A stretch of DNA of 64,000 nt from UBA947 sp031550975 (lineage in GTDB: Bacteria; Cyanobacteriota; Vampirovibrionia; Gastranaerophilales; Gastranaerophilaceae): contig JAVBOC010000013.1 of NCBI GenBank assembly GCA_031550975.1, positions 124,001 through 188,000 of the forward strand, given 5' to 3'. A model generated the notes under the pieces. It was not told the DNA's origin and did no database searches. It was given only the letters and a program-made list of their open reading frames with translations. The position numbers were made by a program, and so were the translations under genes. This document shows, piece after piece, positions 49,472-57,724 of the stretch; within the stretch, counting starts at the first letter, position 1; every line of letters starts with the position of its first letter.

Positions 49472-51190
49472 TTATTTATAAAGTGGTGAGAGTTTGCAGC
49501 ACTGCTGCGGGATTACACCTTCTTCAATGGAGCAGTATATGCGGTAGTCAATTACAGGGAAGCAATTGTCGATGCTTTCGATGTATTTTAATTCGTCATC
49601 ATTGATGTTTCCGCTCTCGATCATATCAGCGATTTTGCCGAAACGCTCGACGTGTTCGTTAAATCTGTCTGTCGCATAGTCTTTTGCCTGCCATGTTGTA
49701 ATTAAGAACGGCCAGTCAGAACTTTGCAATAGTAAATTCTCACGAGCGAGTTGATTTAGCGCTCTGTGTAAAAGTTTATCTTGTGGGATTTCTGAATACT
49801 TGTCTATGATGTTGCAGATGCGTTTTTCAGCAGCGTGAATGATTGGCCACATCCACTCGGTAAGATGGTTGTTCCAAACGTAGAAGTGTCCGCCTTGTCC
49901 CCAAGAGCTTTCAGGGATTTGGATTGCTTCTGTCGGAGGGTGTGCTTTAACATATTCGCCTGCAGTCATTCTTTCGACTTCAGGAAGATATGATGCGAAT
50001 TTTTTGATAACTTGTTTAATAAATTCAACACCTTCAAACCACCAGTGGCCGAAAAGTTCTGTGTCAAACGAAACCATTACCAAACCTTCTTTACCTGTTG
50101 CAAGTTTGTAGTCGTTTAGCAAGTGGTAGATGAGAGTTGTGTAGTGGTCTGAGTTTTCGTTAATTTTGTTCAGCGCTTGAACCGGGTCATACAACATTTT
50201 GTCGCCCAAATCAGCAGTCGGAGAAGTTACTCTCCAGTAGTGCATACCGGAATTAGCATCTTTTCTGTGGAATTCTCTAAACACACCGTCGCCAGGGTAG
50301 CCATCAGCGGCTGACCAAACTTGGTAACCTGCGCGTTCGTTTCTTCCCATAACGGCAACTTGCGCATCAGGCAGCCAGTATGCTGAATATGTGTCGTAAC
50401 CTGTTGCAGCGCGCTCAGGCAACGGAATATATTCAATGTTTCCGTAAACCCCAATTACACGGCGATTTCCGATTGAGTTTCCGCCTTCAATTACGTGGCT
50501 TTCTGTGAAGAAATACTCAATGTCGTTGTTGTTGAGAGTTACTTCAATTGCCGGACGCCACATTTTTTCACCGCTTTGTCCGATGTATTCGTAACCTTGT
50601 CTGTACGCGCATTCAGGAAGCCAAGCGCCCATTGGTTTTTTGCCAAAAAGTCTTGTGGTGGTGTCAGATCCCACTTTAAACTGAGCGTTTAAGTTAGAAT
50701 CTGTCGCAAGCAACGGTGAGAAGCCGTGGGTTGCGCCTGAAGTTGTGATTTCGATTGCGCCCAATTCTTGATATTTTTTGAATGCACCGATTAAATCTTT
50801 GTTGTATTTGTTGACAAAAGAATCTTTGATGTTAGTAAACCAGTCAAAATAATATTTCGCAAGAAATGCCAAATGCTGTGAGTGAGCAACTTTCGGGTCA
50901 GGATAGCGCTCCAGGTCTCCTGAAACTTGTTCGATTCTTGAATCAATATATTTAATAAAACCATCTTTTAAATGCTCATCGTTAAGCTGTTCGGCAAGGA
51001 TTGGAGTTATGCCGATAGTTAGTTTTGCTTTAATGCCTTCATCATATAATTCTGATATAGCGTTGAGCAACGGGATGTATGTTTCGCCCATACATTCGTA
51101 TAAATTTTCTTCACCAAAAGGCCACATTCCGGCTTTGCGGTAATAGGGTAGGTGGCTGTGTAACATAAATACAAATTGTCCAACTGACAT
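49472..51190 (-). CDS. GH57 family 1,4-alpha-glucan branching enzyme-like protein
   Basis: 572 residues. N-terminal FVFMLHSHLPYYRKAGMWPFGE with the GH57 His-x-His, GAIEITTSGATHGFSPLL, AWLPECAYR with the nucleophile Glu region, and MVSFDTELFGHWWFEG with the acid Asp are diagnostic. The C-terminal helical domain (DUF1957, about 440-560) identifies the branching-enzyme subfamily rather than an amylase. It makes alpha-1,6 branches in glycogen. ATG follows AAAGGAG. No other glycogen gene is near. Confidence 0.9.
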   Translation of the reverse strand: MSVGQFVFMLHSHLPYYRKAGMWPFGEENLYECMGETYIPLLNAISELYDEGIKAKLTIGITPILAEQLNDEHLKDGFIKYIDSRIEQVSGDLERYPDPKVAHSQHLAFLAKYYFDWFTNIKDSFVNKYNKDLIGAFKKYQELGAIEITTSGATHGFSPLLATDSNLNAQFKVGSDTTTRLFGKKPMGAWLPECAYRQGYEYIGQSGEKMWRPAIEVTLNNNDIEYFFTESHVIEGGNSIGNRRVIGVYGNIEYIPLPERAATGYDTYSAYWLPDAQVAVMGRNERAGYQVWSAADGYPGDGVFREFHRKDANSGMHYWRVTSPTADLGDKMLYDPVQALNKINENSDHYTTLIYHLLNDYKLATGKEGLVMVSFDTELFGHWWFEGVEFIKQVIKKFASYLPEVERMTAGEYVKAHPPTEAIQIPESSWGQGGHFYVWNNHLTEWMWPIIHAAEKRICNIIDKYSEIPQDKLLHRALNQLARENLLLQSSDWPFLITTWQAKDYATDRFNEHVERFGKIADMIESGNINDDELKYIESIDNCFPVIDYRIYCSIEEGVIPQQCCKLSPLYK

Positions 51191-51430
51191 AATTTCTCCT
51201 TTAAGTTTTAAAAAAACTTTTTATATATTATTTATAGCATAAAATAAATAAAAAATATAGTACCTAAGGCTTTTTTATTTTGGGTATATGATTTTTGTAT
51301 ATATTAGACAGAAGAACTAATCAGTTCCAAATCTTCTTCTATGGTGGAACCGGTTGTGGTTACATGCTTGTCATGCGGAAATGAATATGCTACAATTACC
51401 TTGTATTTGAGAAGGGTGAGGGGTTGTTGT
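51191..51430. other. Upstream region of the prepilin gene with a copy of the bioB 3' end
   Basis: 51314-51356 repeats, in order, the 3' end of bioB (TCAGTTCCAAATCTTC, TATGGTGGAACCGGTTGTGG). After it TGcTACAAT at about 51388-51396 may serve as promoter for the prepilin gene. Confidence 0.7.
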
Positions 51431-52237
51431 ATGAAAAGCATTGCTATGGCTGCGTTTTCTAATAGAGGGATTCTTTTAGAGATTAAAGATAAGGGACTAG
51501 AGTCTAGTAACCATTCCTTTTCAACCCAAAAAGCTTTTACTCTTGCCGAGGTTCTAATCGTTCTTGCTGTTATTGGTATAATTGCAGCGTTGACAATTCC
51601 GGCGTTGATTAGTAATACCAACAAAAAAGAGCTTGAAACCGGTCTGAAAAAATATTATAGTACTCTATCGCAAGCTTTGGAAAGAGCGAATTTTGAATTA
51701 GGCGGATGCTATTATGCTAGCTGCATAAACGATGCTTATGGAGCGTTATACCCTGATTGGCCGGACGTAAAAATGTTCGGGGTACACGGTCTCCTCAGAA
51801 AATACTTGATTAATGTGAACGAAGTTTCAAGGGAAGAGACTACGGGTGTCGACTTTTGGGAGTTAGCAGGAGATCATCAGTATACCACTTTTAATAAAGA
51901 CGTATTATATGGCGGCGGAACAGATCTTTATTTGTTGGATGACGGACAAATGATACTGAGAGACGGCGCATCCATAATGATAGAAAATGCGAGCCCATGG
52001 GATGTCATGTATATCACAGTGGATGTAAATGGTCCTTCAAAAGGTCCTAACCAGTTTGGTGTTGATACATTTACATTCCAAATCATGAATCCTGAAGGTC
52101 TTGTACCGATGGGAGCGCCGGACACAGTCTTTGAAGACCAAGGAACATATTGCTCAAAAACTTCGACAGATGAGTTTAACGGAATGGGATGCACAAATAG
52201 AGCGCTCAATGACCCTAATTACTGGAAAGAGTTGTAA
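51431..52237 (+). CDS. Prepilin-like protein with long leader
   Basis: Start at the ATG 51431 (GAGGGG 7 nt upstream) gives 268 residues. The leader is long (37 residues to KA) and its DNA holds a GGACTAGAGTCTAG repeat, so it may be extended by repeat insertion. The class III signal FTLAEVLIVLAVIGIIAALT follows, with Ala instead of Gly at -1. The exported part has several Cys and Asp/Gly-rich loops (DLYLLDDGQMILRDG). It lies between two copies of the bioB 3' end. Pilus machinery is not nearby. Confidence 0.82.
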   Translation: MKSIAMAAFSNRGILLEIKDKGLESSNHSFSTQKAFTLAEVLIVLAVIGIIAALTIPALISNTNKKELETGLKKYYSTLSQALERANFELGGCYYASCINDAYGALYPDWPDVKMFGVHGLLRKYLINVNEVSREETTGVDFWELAGDHQYTTFNKDVLYGGGTDLYLLDDGQMILRDGASIMIENASPWDVMYITVDVNGPSKGPNQFGVDTFTFQIMNPEGLVPMGAPDTVFEDQGTYCSKTSTDEFNGMGCTNRALNDPNYWKEL

Positions 52238-52263
52238 TAATTCTAGTCTTTCATGGCTCAGGA

Positions 52264-53172
52264 TTATTTGATTCTAATCAGTTCCAAATCTTCCTCTATG
52301 GTGGAACCGGTTGTGGTGAGGTAATTGCCGACTAAAAGTGCGTTGATGCCCGCCTTTATGCCGAGTTTTTGGTATTCTTTTGAAAATCTTGTTGTGCGTC
52401 CGCCAGCATATCTTAAAAGTGCGTTCGGCAGGATTATTCTAAAAATGCAAATTGTGCGCAGAATTTCTTCTTCATCAATCGCGTCTTGCATATTTTCAAG
52501 CGGGGTTCCTTCAATTGGGTTTAGGAAATTAATCGGGACGGATTTCGGGTCTAATTCTGCAAGCTGGAGAGCCATTTCTACTCGCTGTTCGCGGGTTTCG
52601 CCCATCCCGATGATAACGCCCGTGCAGGCTTCCATTCCGTATTTTTGGATTAATTTTACTGTCGCAATTCGGTCTTCAAAATCGTGGGTGGTTACGATTT
52701 CAGAATGATAAGATTTTGCGGTGTTGATATTGTGGTTGTAGCGTTCAACGCCGGCTTCGCGAATTGCTTTAACTTGCTCTTCGTCTAAGATTCCGAGCGA
52801 ACAGCAGGTGTGCAAATCTTCGATTTCGTGGACTGCTTTAATCATCTCAATAAGTTTGTCAAAATCGCCTTCTTCGGGTTTGCGACCGGAAGTTACTATG
52901 CAAAAACGGGTTGCGCCGTTTTCTTTTGCGCTGATTGCTGCCTTGCGAACTTCATCAACTGATAGAAGTTCGTGGACGTGGATTTTTGCTTTGTTGTGCG
53001 CGCTTTGTGAACAGTATTTGCAATTTTCCTGACACTTGCCGGTTTTTGCGCTGATTATTGAACAGAATTCAACATCCCCTCCAAAATGGTCTTTTGTGAC
53101 CTGGGCGGAGATTTCCATAAGTTCTTCAAGTGGTAAATTGTATAGTTCTAAATATTTCGACATTGTGGACAT
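52264..53172 (-). CDS. bioB: Biotin synthase
   Basis: 302 residues. Radical SAM motif CQENCKYCSQSAHN (CxxxCxxC), then HELLSVDEV, FCIVTSGRKP, CCSLGILDEEQ, YNHNINTAKSYH, GMGETREQRVE, FLNPIEGTPL, and RYAGGRTT. It inserts sulfur into dethiobiotin. ATG follows AAAGGAA; it overlaps the thiF-like gene by 25 bp. Other bio genes are absent. It lacks the C-terminal tail of some homologues but keeps the catalytic residues. Confidence 0.94.
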   Translation of the reverse strand: MSTMSKYLELYNLPLEELMEISAQVTKDHFGGDVEFCSIISAKTGKCQENCKYCSQSAHNKAKIHVHELLSVDEVRKAAISAKENGATRFCIVTSGRKPEEGDFDKLIEMIKAVHEIEDLHTCCSLGILDEEQVKAIREAGVERYNHNINTAKSYHSEIVTTHDFEDRIATVKLIQKYGMEACTGVIIGMGETREQRVEMALQLAELDPKSVPINFLNPIEGTPLENMQDAIDEEEILRTICIFRIILPNALLRYAGGRTTRFSKEYQKLGIKAGINALLVGNYLTTTGSTIEEDLELIRIK

Positions 53173-53870
53173 TTGCTATTCCTTTCGGCATTCAACTTTT
53201 TGAAAGTCATTTTTAAACCATCATAACACAAAAGCTGGTCAGTCAAAAGTTTGTCGATGCCCAGAATTAATTTGAGAGCTTCCATACTCTGAATCGACGC
53301 AATCGTTGTGGCCGCAGGACTCACAATCCCCGGAGGAAGCGATTGGTCTTGCCACGCATCCGGCAAAATACAGCGCAAACAAGTTGTTTGTCCCGGAAGA
53401 ATCGTCATCGCCTGTCCGCGGAATTCCTCAACCCCGCCGTGTATAAGAGGTTTGCCTGTCTTAATCGCAATATCATTTAACAGGAATTTTGACTCAAAAC
53501 TATCAAAACAATCAACGATAAAATCGTAATTCTCAACAATTTCCCAATTGTTTATCCCAAGACGAACCTGATGAGTGTCCACAATGGTTTCGGGGTTAAA
53601 AGCGTCTATCCAATCTTTTGCCGAATAAACTTTTACCTTGCCAAGGTCTGAAAACCTGTGGATATATTGGCGGTTGAGGTTAGAGATTTCTACGATATCA
53701 TCATCCACAATCCCGATTGTGCCGACGCCGAGTGAAGTCAGGTTGGCGATAACCGTTGAGCCGAGGCCGCCCGCGCCGCAAACCAAAACCTTAGTCGCTC
53801 GAATTTTTCGCTGACCTTCTTCACCAATCTGAGGGATAATAATATTTCTGCTGTATCTTTCTATGTTCAT
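53148..53870 (-). CDS. ThiF/MoeB-type adenylyltransferase
   Basis: 240 residues. E1-like fold with RYSRNIIIPQIGEEGQRKI, VCGAGGLGSTVIANLTSLGVG (nucleotide loop), NLNRQYIH and DCFDSFESKFLLND. Zinc pairs CLRC and CPQC are present. It would adenylate the C-terminal Gly of a sulfur carrier, here most likely the ThiS-like protein two genes upstream. Overlaps bioB. MoeB cannot be excluded, since a MoaD is not seen. Confidence 0.88.
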   Translation of the reverse strand: MNIERYSRNIIIPQIGEEGQRKIRATKVLVCGAGGLGSTVIANLTSLGVGTIGIVDDDIVEISNLNRQYIHRFSDLGKVKVYSAKDWIDAFNPETIVDTHQVRLGINNWEIVENYDFIVDCFDSFESKFLLNDIAIKTGKPLIHGGVEEFRGQAMTILPGQTTCLRCILPDAWQDQSLPPGIVSPAATTIASIQSMEALKLILGIDKLLTDQLLCYDGLKMTFKKLNAERNSKCPQCRNI

Positions 53871-53887
53871 TTGATTTAGTTTGCCCC

Positions 53888-53927
53888 CTCACCCTCCCCT
53901 CTCCCGTGGGGAGAGGAAAAACGGTGT
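53888..53927. repeat. Hairpin CCTCTCCC-GTG-GGGAGAGG between mnmA and thiF
   Basis: A C/T-rich run followed by a perfect 8-bp stem hairpin, in the only gap of the operon. Confidence 0.55.
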
Positions 53928-53937
53928 CTGCTTGTTC

Positions 53938-55008
53938 TTAATATGCTCTGTCAATAATTCCGCCGCCAAGGACGATGTCGCCGTTATATAAAACAACGGA
54001 TTGTCCCGGAGTGACGGATTTTTCTAAGTTTTCAAATTCTACTTTTAACTCGTCGCCAATTAGTTCTGCTTTGACCGGCACCGGTATTTGAGTCGAGCGA
54101 ATTTTGGCTTCGCAGGTGAATTGCGAATTGTGAATTGTGAATAGTTCTTCAGAAGGAATTATCCAGCTTAAATCGCTGGCGATAAGTCCGCGTTTCCAGG
54201 TTTCGTCAGCAAATCCCACGACAACTTCGTTTGTTTCACTGCGTAATTCAAGCACATAGAGCGGTTCAGCAGCGGCTATTCCAAGACCTTTGCGCTGACC
54301 GATTGTGTAATTCCAAATTCCTGTATGTGCGCCCAAAATTTTACCGTTTGTATCGACAATATTTCCCGGTTTTTCTTCAACGTCAAGTAATTCGTTATAA
54401 TCCCCGCTGTAAAAGTCCTGACTGTCGGGTTTGTCTGAAACCTTTAATCCATGCGATTTTGCGATTGCGCGGATTTCTTCTTTTGTGTAACCGCCAAGCG
54501 GCAATAAAATATTTTCCAACTGCTCAGGTTTTAAGCGGTACATAAAATATGACTGGTCTTTTTTGGGATTAATTCCGCGCATTAAGATGGTTGAATGGTC
54601 ACGGGTTTCTATTCTTGCGTAATGACCGGTTGCAAATTTATCAAACTCAATCCCTGAAGCTTTTGCTAACTGCGGGAAAATGCCGAATTTTATTAACGCA
54701 TTGCACCAAACGCAAGGGTTTGGGGTGCGGCCGGAAACATATTCTTTCTTGAAGTTATCAAGCACGGTTTTTTCGTATTCGCCTACGCAATTAATTACAT
54801 GAAAAGGGATTCCGATTTGTTCACAAACCTGACGTGCCATTTCGATGTCTGCGGATTTGTCCGCACCATAACAGGCGCCTTTGTGTTCGGTTCTGATGAC
54901 TTCAGAAATAATCATATTAGCACCGACAACGTCGTGTCCTTGCTGTTTCAAAATTAATGCTGCGACGGAAGAATCGACGCCGCCTGACATTCCGACTAGT
55001 ATCCGCAT
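53938..55008 (-). CDS. mnmA: tRNA-specific 2-thiouridylase
   Basis: 356 residues from the ATG at 55008, 1 bp after thiS. PP-loop LVGMSGGVDSSVAALIL, then TPNPCVWCNALIKFG, ATGHYARI, KDQSYFMYRL, SDKPDSQDFYSG and YTIGQRKGLGI are diagnostic. The two catalytic Cys are in NPCVWC (first) and CEAKIR (second, in FTCEAKIRST). It makes 2-thiouridine at U34. A longer TTG start is possible but not needed. Confidence 0.95.
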   Translation of the reverse strand: MRILVGMSGGVDSSVAALILKQQGHDVVGANMIISEVIRTEHKGACYGADKSADIEMARQVCEQIGIPFHVINCVGEYEKTVLDNFKKEYVSGRTPNPCVWCNALIKFGIFPQLAKASGIEFDKFATGHYARIETRDHSTILMRGINPKKDQSYFMYRLKPEQLENILLPLGGYTKEEIRAIAKSHGLKVSDKPDSQDFYSGDYNELLDVEEKPGNIVDTNGKILGAHTGIWNYTIGQRKGLGIAAAEPLYVLELRSETNEVVVGFADETWKRGLIASDLSWIIPSEELFTIHNSQFTCEAKIRSTQIPVPVKAELIGDELKVEFENLEKSVTPGQSVVLYNGDIVLGGGIIDRAY

Positions 55009-55009
55009 T

Positions 55010-55216
55010 TTAACCCCCGCCGACAAATCCTACAAGTTCCAACACATCACCTTCGCTGAGGGTTTCAGTCGCGTAGTCCTCTTTGTTAACAATTTTGCCG
55101 TTTTTTTCAATGACATACATTGTGCCGGTAACATTTCTTTCCACAACAAAATCAGCGATATAATTGCTGTTTTCCAGTGCTACGGCTTTGCCATTTACAG
55201 TGATATTTTTCTTCAT
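55010..55216 (-). CDS. thiS: ThiS-like sulfur carrier protein
   Basis: 68 residues from MKKN, with AAGGA upstream. Ubiquitin-like: NITVNGKAVALENS and VLELVGFVGGG with the C-terminal GGG required for adenylation. It heads the run thiS-mnmA-thiF-bioB. Thiazole synthase (ThiG) is not in the window, so its sulfur may go to thiamine or other acceptors. Confidence 0.85.
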   Translation of the reverse strand: MKKNITVNGKAVALENSNYIADFVVERNVTGTMYVIEKNGKIVNKEDYATETLSEGDVLELVGFVGGG

Positions 55217-55280
55217 TATAGTTAAATCCTTTTGAAATAATTGTAGCACAAATAATAATCTAGCCCTCGGGCAAGTCTTA

Positions 55281-55289
55281 TGCTAAAAT
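55281..55289 (+). promoter_or_regulatory. Extended -10 of the YkgJ-like gene, leaderless
   Basis: TGcTAAAAT ends 6 nt before the ATG at 55296. No Shine-Dalgarno sequence. Confidence 0.6.
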
Positions 55290-55295
55290 TTAAGA

Positions 55296-55886
55296 ATGCT
55301 TACCAAATACGGACAATATCTTCAAGTCATAGACGAAAAAATCACCAATTTTTTTGAGAGCCAAAAAGATTATATTTTTTGCAAAGAGGGTTGCTCCGCG
55401 TGTTGCGAAATTGGCGAATATCCTTATACCTTAAGAGAAATTCAGTATTTGTTATTGGGGTTTCATCAGTTGTCCACTGAACTCAAAATTGAAATTCTCG
55501 AAAAAATAAATGAAATAAAAAAAGCGCGTGATCTCCATAAGGAAAGCGGATCTAATGAGCCTTTTGTCTATGCTTGTCCTTTTTTGATAAACAAAAAGTG
55601 CAGTGTATATGAGTTTCGCGGACTCATCTGCCGCACTTACGGACTTGCGTTTTACGACAAGAACAAAAGACTTTGGATTCCGCAATGTGCTGATGAAGGG
55701 TTAAATTACGCCGCGGTTTACGACAAAGAAAAGGATATCTTATCAACAAAAATGTGGGAGAAAACAGGGCTTAAAACCAAGCCTGTTGCCTTTAATCTTG
55801 GCCGTGAATTTTTATTAAATAACGAAGCAACTCAACATTTAGAGTTGGATTTTGGCGAAGAAAAGCCGATGGTGGAATGGCTGTAG
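55296..55886 (+). CDS. YkgJ-family cysteine cluster protein
   Basis: 196 residues. Cys pattern FCKEGCSACCEIGEYPYTLREI and CPFLINKKCSVYEFRGLICRTYGL (landmarks CKEGCSACC, CSVYEFRGLICR) matches the CxxxCxxCC-type zinc or iron-sulfur cluster family, often called Fe-S oxidoreductase. The biochemical role is poorly defined. Divergent from the thiS run. Confidence 0.82.
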   Translation: MLTKYGQYLQVIDEKITNFFESQKDYIFCKEGCSACCEIGEYPYTLREIQYLLLGFHQLSTELKIEILEKINEIKKARDLHKESGSNEPFVYACPFLINKKCSVYEFRGLICRTYGLAFYDKNKRLWIPQCADEGLNYAAVYDKEKDILSTKMWEKTGLKTKPVAFNLGREFLLNNEATQHLELDFGEEKPMVEWL

Positions 55887-55889
55887 CTT

Positions 55890-56032
55890 TTCTACGTCAA
55901 AAAAATAGCGCCTGTGCAATCGAGGATTGCTCCACTCCTTGCGCTCCCGCTTCAGTCGTAACGGCGCTTCGTAGTGTTCGTCCTGATTGTCTTGCTTGTC
56001 GCAAGCCAATACCGCCGAACACCGGCTCTGCA
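55890..56032. other. Intergenic: family-G-like repeat and other inverted repeat
   Basis: TGCGCTCCCGCTTCAGTCGTAACGGCGC resembles family G. TTGTCTTGCTTGTCGCAAGC follows. No gene. Confidence 0.4.
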
Positions 56033-56033
56033 C

Positions 56034-56612
56034 TTATTCTTCGACAACTTCCTTCTCAATAATATCCATTTGAGGCGAAGTTATTAAGATTTCCATAAGT
56101 TCATCATTTTTAGCGCGGACACTCTGACCGATTTTAGCTATCTCATCGTCGCTTTTGAAAAAATATTTTTCACCGTAACGAGTTAACAAAACTCCCTTGG
56201 TCGGATGTTTTTCGTATTTGTAAATATCGTATTCAAAGTAGTTCCGAAAGTTTTCGTTGTTGACGGTTAAGAAACTTACCAGGGCCTTGTCTTGCTTTTT
56301 GTTTTCAATAAATTTTACAAGAGTGCTGTTTTCAGAGTTTTCAATTTGTTTTTCAAAAACTTTTGCCGCAGCTATTGGTGAAGATGTTGTCGGGAAATGA
56401 TAAACCCCGATCATCTTGCTCCATTGATTTATGTTGTCAGTTCCTTTGAAATATTCGTTGATATAGCCGTTTGTTGCAAGCGAAGGGATGCTATATTTTA
56501 GCGTAAACATTTCGTTGTTAAAGTGTATTGCCACCGGAGCGGCCGCAACGGCCGCACTTGTGGCAAGAGTAAGAAGTAATGATTTGAAAAAAGCTTTATT
56601 TATTTTAGTCAT
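56034..56612 (-). CDS. Hypothetical secreted protein
   Basis: 192 residues with a signal peptide (FFKSLLLTLATSAAVAAAPVA). The rest is Lys/Asn/Glu-rich with aromatic residues and no recognised domain. The ATG follows the pirin stop by 1 bp, so the two are coupled. Confidence 0.65.
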   Translation of the reverse strand: MTKINKAFFKSLLLTLATSAAVAAAPVAIHFNNEMFTLKYSIPSLATNGYINEYFKGTDNINQWSKMIGVYHFPTTSSPIAAAKVFEKQIENSENSTLVKFIENKKQDKALVSFLTVNNENFRNYFEYDIYKYEKHPTKGVLLTRYGEKYFFKSDDEIAKIGQSVRAKNDELMEILITSPQMDIIEKEVVEE

Positions 56613-56613
56613 A

Positions 56614-57321
56614 TTACGCCCTTAAATCAAAGATAAGGAAGTTTGAATTATGTTCCAATCCTTGTATGTGCAGTGTTTCTGTTTCTTCTTCAATCACAAG
56701 ACAGTCGCCTGTGTCAAGAATATTTGAATTAACTTCGATTTTACCTTTTGCGACATGAATCCAATATTTGCGTTTGTCAGTGACCTCAAAATTAACCGTC
56801 GTATCATTTTCAAGAATGGTTTGATAAATTTTTGCATCCTGATTGATTTTAACGGAATCATATTCGCCGGTGCCGGAAACTATAAGTTCAGGGTTGTTCA
56901 ACATTTTTTTCTTGTCAAAAGCCTTGTGGTTATAGCTCGGATTAAGCCCTTCTTCTTCAGGTACAATCTGAACATGTATAAAATGAACAGGGTTTAAATC
57001 ATCAGGGTTAAATTCAGTATGCGAAACACCTGTTCCGGCAGATAATACCTGGATTTCGTTTTCTTTAATTGTCTGGATATGTCCCATACTGTCTTTGTGT
57101 TCAAGTACCCCGTCAAGCACGATACATATAAGTTCCATATTTTCGTCGCTTTGAGCTCCAAAGCTTCCTCCTGCCGCAACGATATTATCATTTAAGACTT
57201 GCAAATCGCTATAGCCTGAATGTTGAAGATCTTTATATTGTCCGTAAGAAAATATATGCGTGCTATCAAGCCATTCGTTCTGTGTTTTTCCGTGTTCTGC
57301 CTTGTGTTTTATTTTAAACAT
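56614..57321 (-). CDS. Pirin family protein
   Basis: 235 residues. Double cupin: AEHGKTQNEWLDSTHIFSYGQY where pirins have a metal-binding His pair, DGVLEHKDSMGHIQTIKENE, VLSAGTGVSHTEFNPDD and VHFIHVQIVPEE. YhhW-like pirins are quercetin dioxygenases or redox sensors. AGGAGG precedes the ATG. Divergent from an XRE gene, which may regulate it. Confidence 0.88.
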   Translation of the reverse strand: MFKIKHKAEHGKTQNEWLDSTHIFSYGQYKDLQHSGYSDLQVLNDNIVAAGGSFGAQSDENMELICIVLDGVLEHKDSMGHIQTIKENEIQVLSAGTGVSHTEFNPDDLNPVHFIHVQIVPEEEGLNPSYNHKAFDKKKMLNNPELIVSGTGEYDSVKINQDAKIYQTILENDTTVNFEVTDKRKYWIHVAKGKIEVNSNILDTGDCLVIEEETETLHIQGLEHNSNFLIFDLRA

Positions 57322-57502
57322 AATTAAACCTCCTGTATTTTATACTATGTAACACCACAGAAGGCTCAATTTAAAGACCTGACAGGATTAGCCCAAAAGT
57401 GCATTAACCTAGCCAACCGGCTATTATAAATTGCCGACCTGTTTAATACTAAACGATTCGCGCTTATAAGAGGATATGCCATGTTAACTTACAGGAGGGC
57501 AT

Positions 57503-57721
57503 ATGAAATTTGAAGATTTGTATGAGTTTATCGGTAACAAGGTTAAAGAACACAGGAAAATACAAAAATTATCGCTGCTAAAACTTGCGAGCAAAACCGG
57601 CATGAGCATAGCTGCAGTTTACAGAGTTGAAAACTGCATTGGAAACCCGCCTGTTTTAGCGGTGACAAAAATTATTAACGCACTGGACATAAGCTTTACG
57701 GAGAAACTTCTTCAGCCGTAA
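57503..57721 (+). CDS. XRE-family helix-turn-helix protein
   Basis: 72 residues, a single HTH: VKEHRKIQKLSLLKLASKTGMSIAAVYRVEN and PPVLAVTKIINALDIS (landmarks). ATG preceded by AGGAGG. It is divergent from the pirin gene with 181 bp between the starts, so it may control pirin or itself. Convergent with gdhA, 3 bp away. Confidence 0.88.
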   Translation: MKFEDLYEFIGNKVKEHRKIQKLSLLKLASKTGMSIAAVYRVENCIGNPPVLAVTKIINALDISFTEKLLQP

Positions 57722-57724
57722 TCT

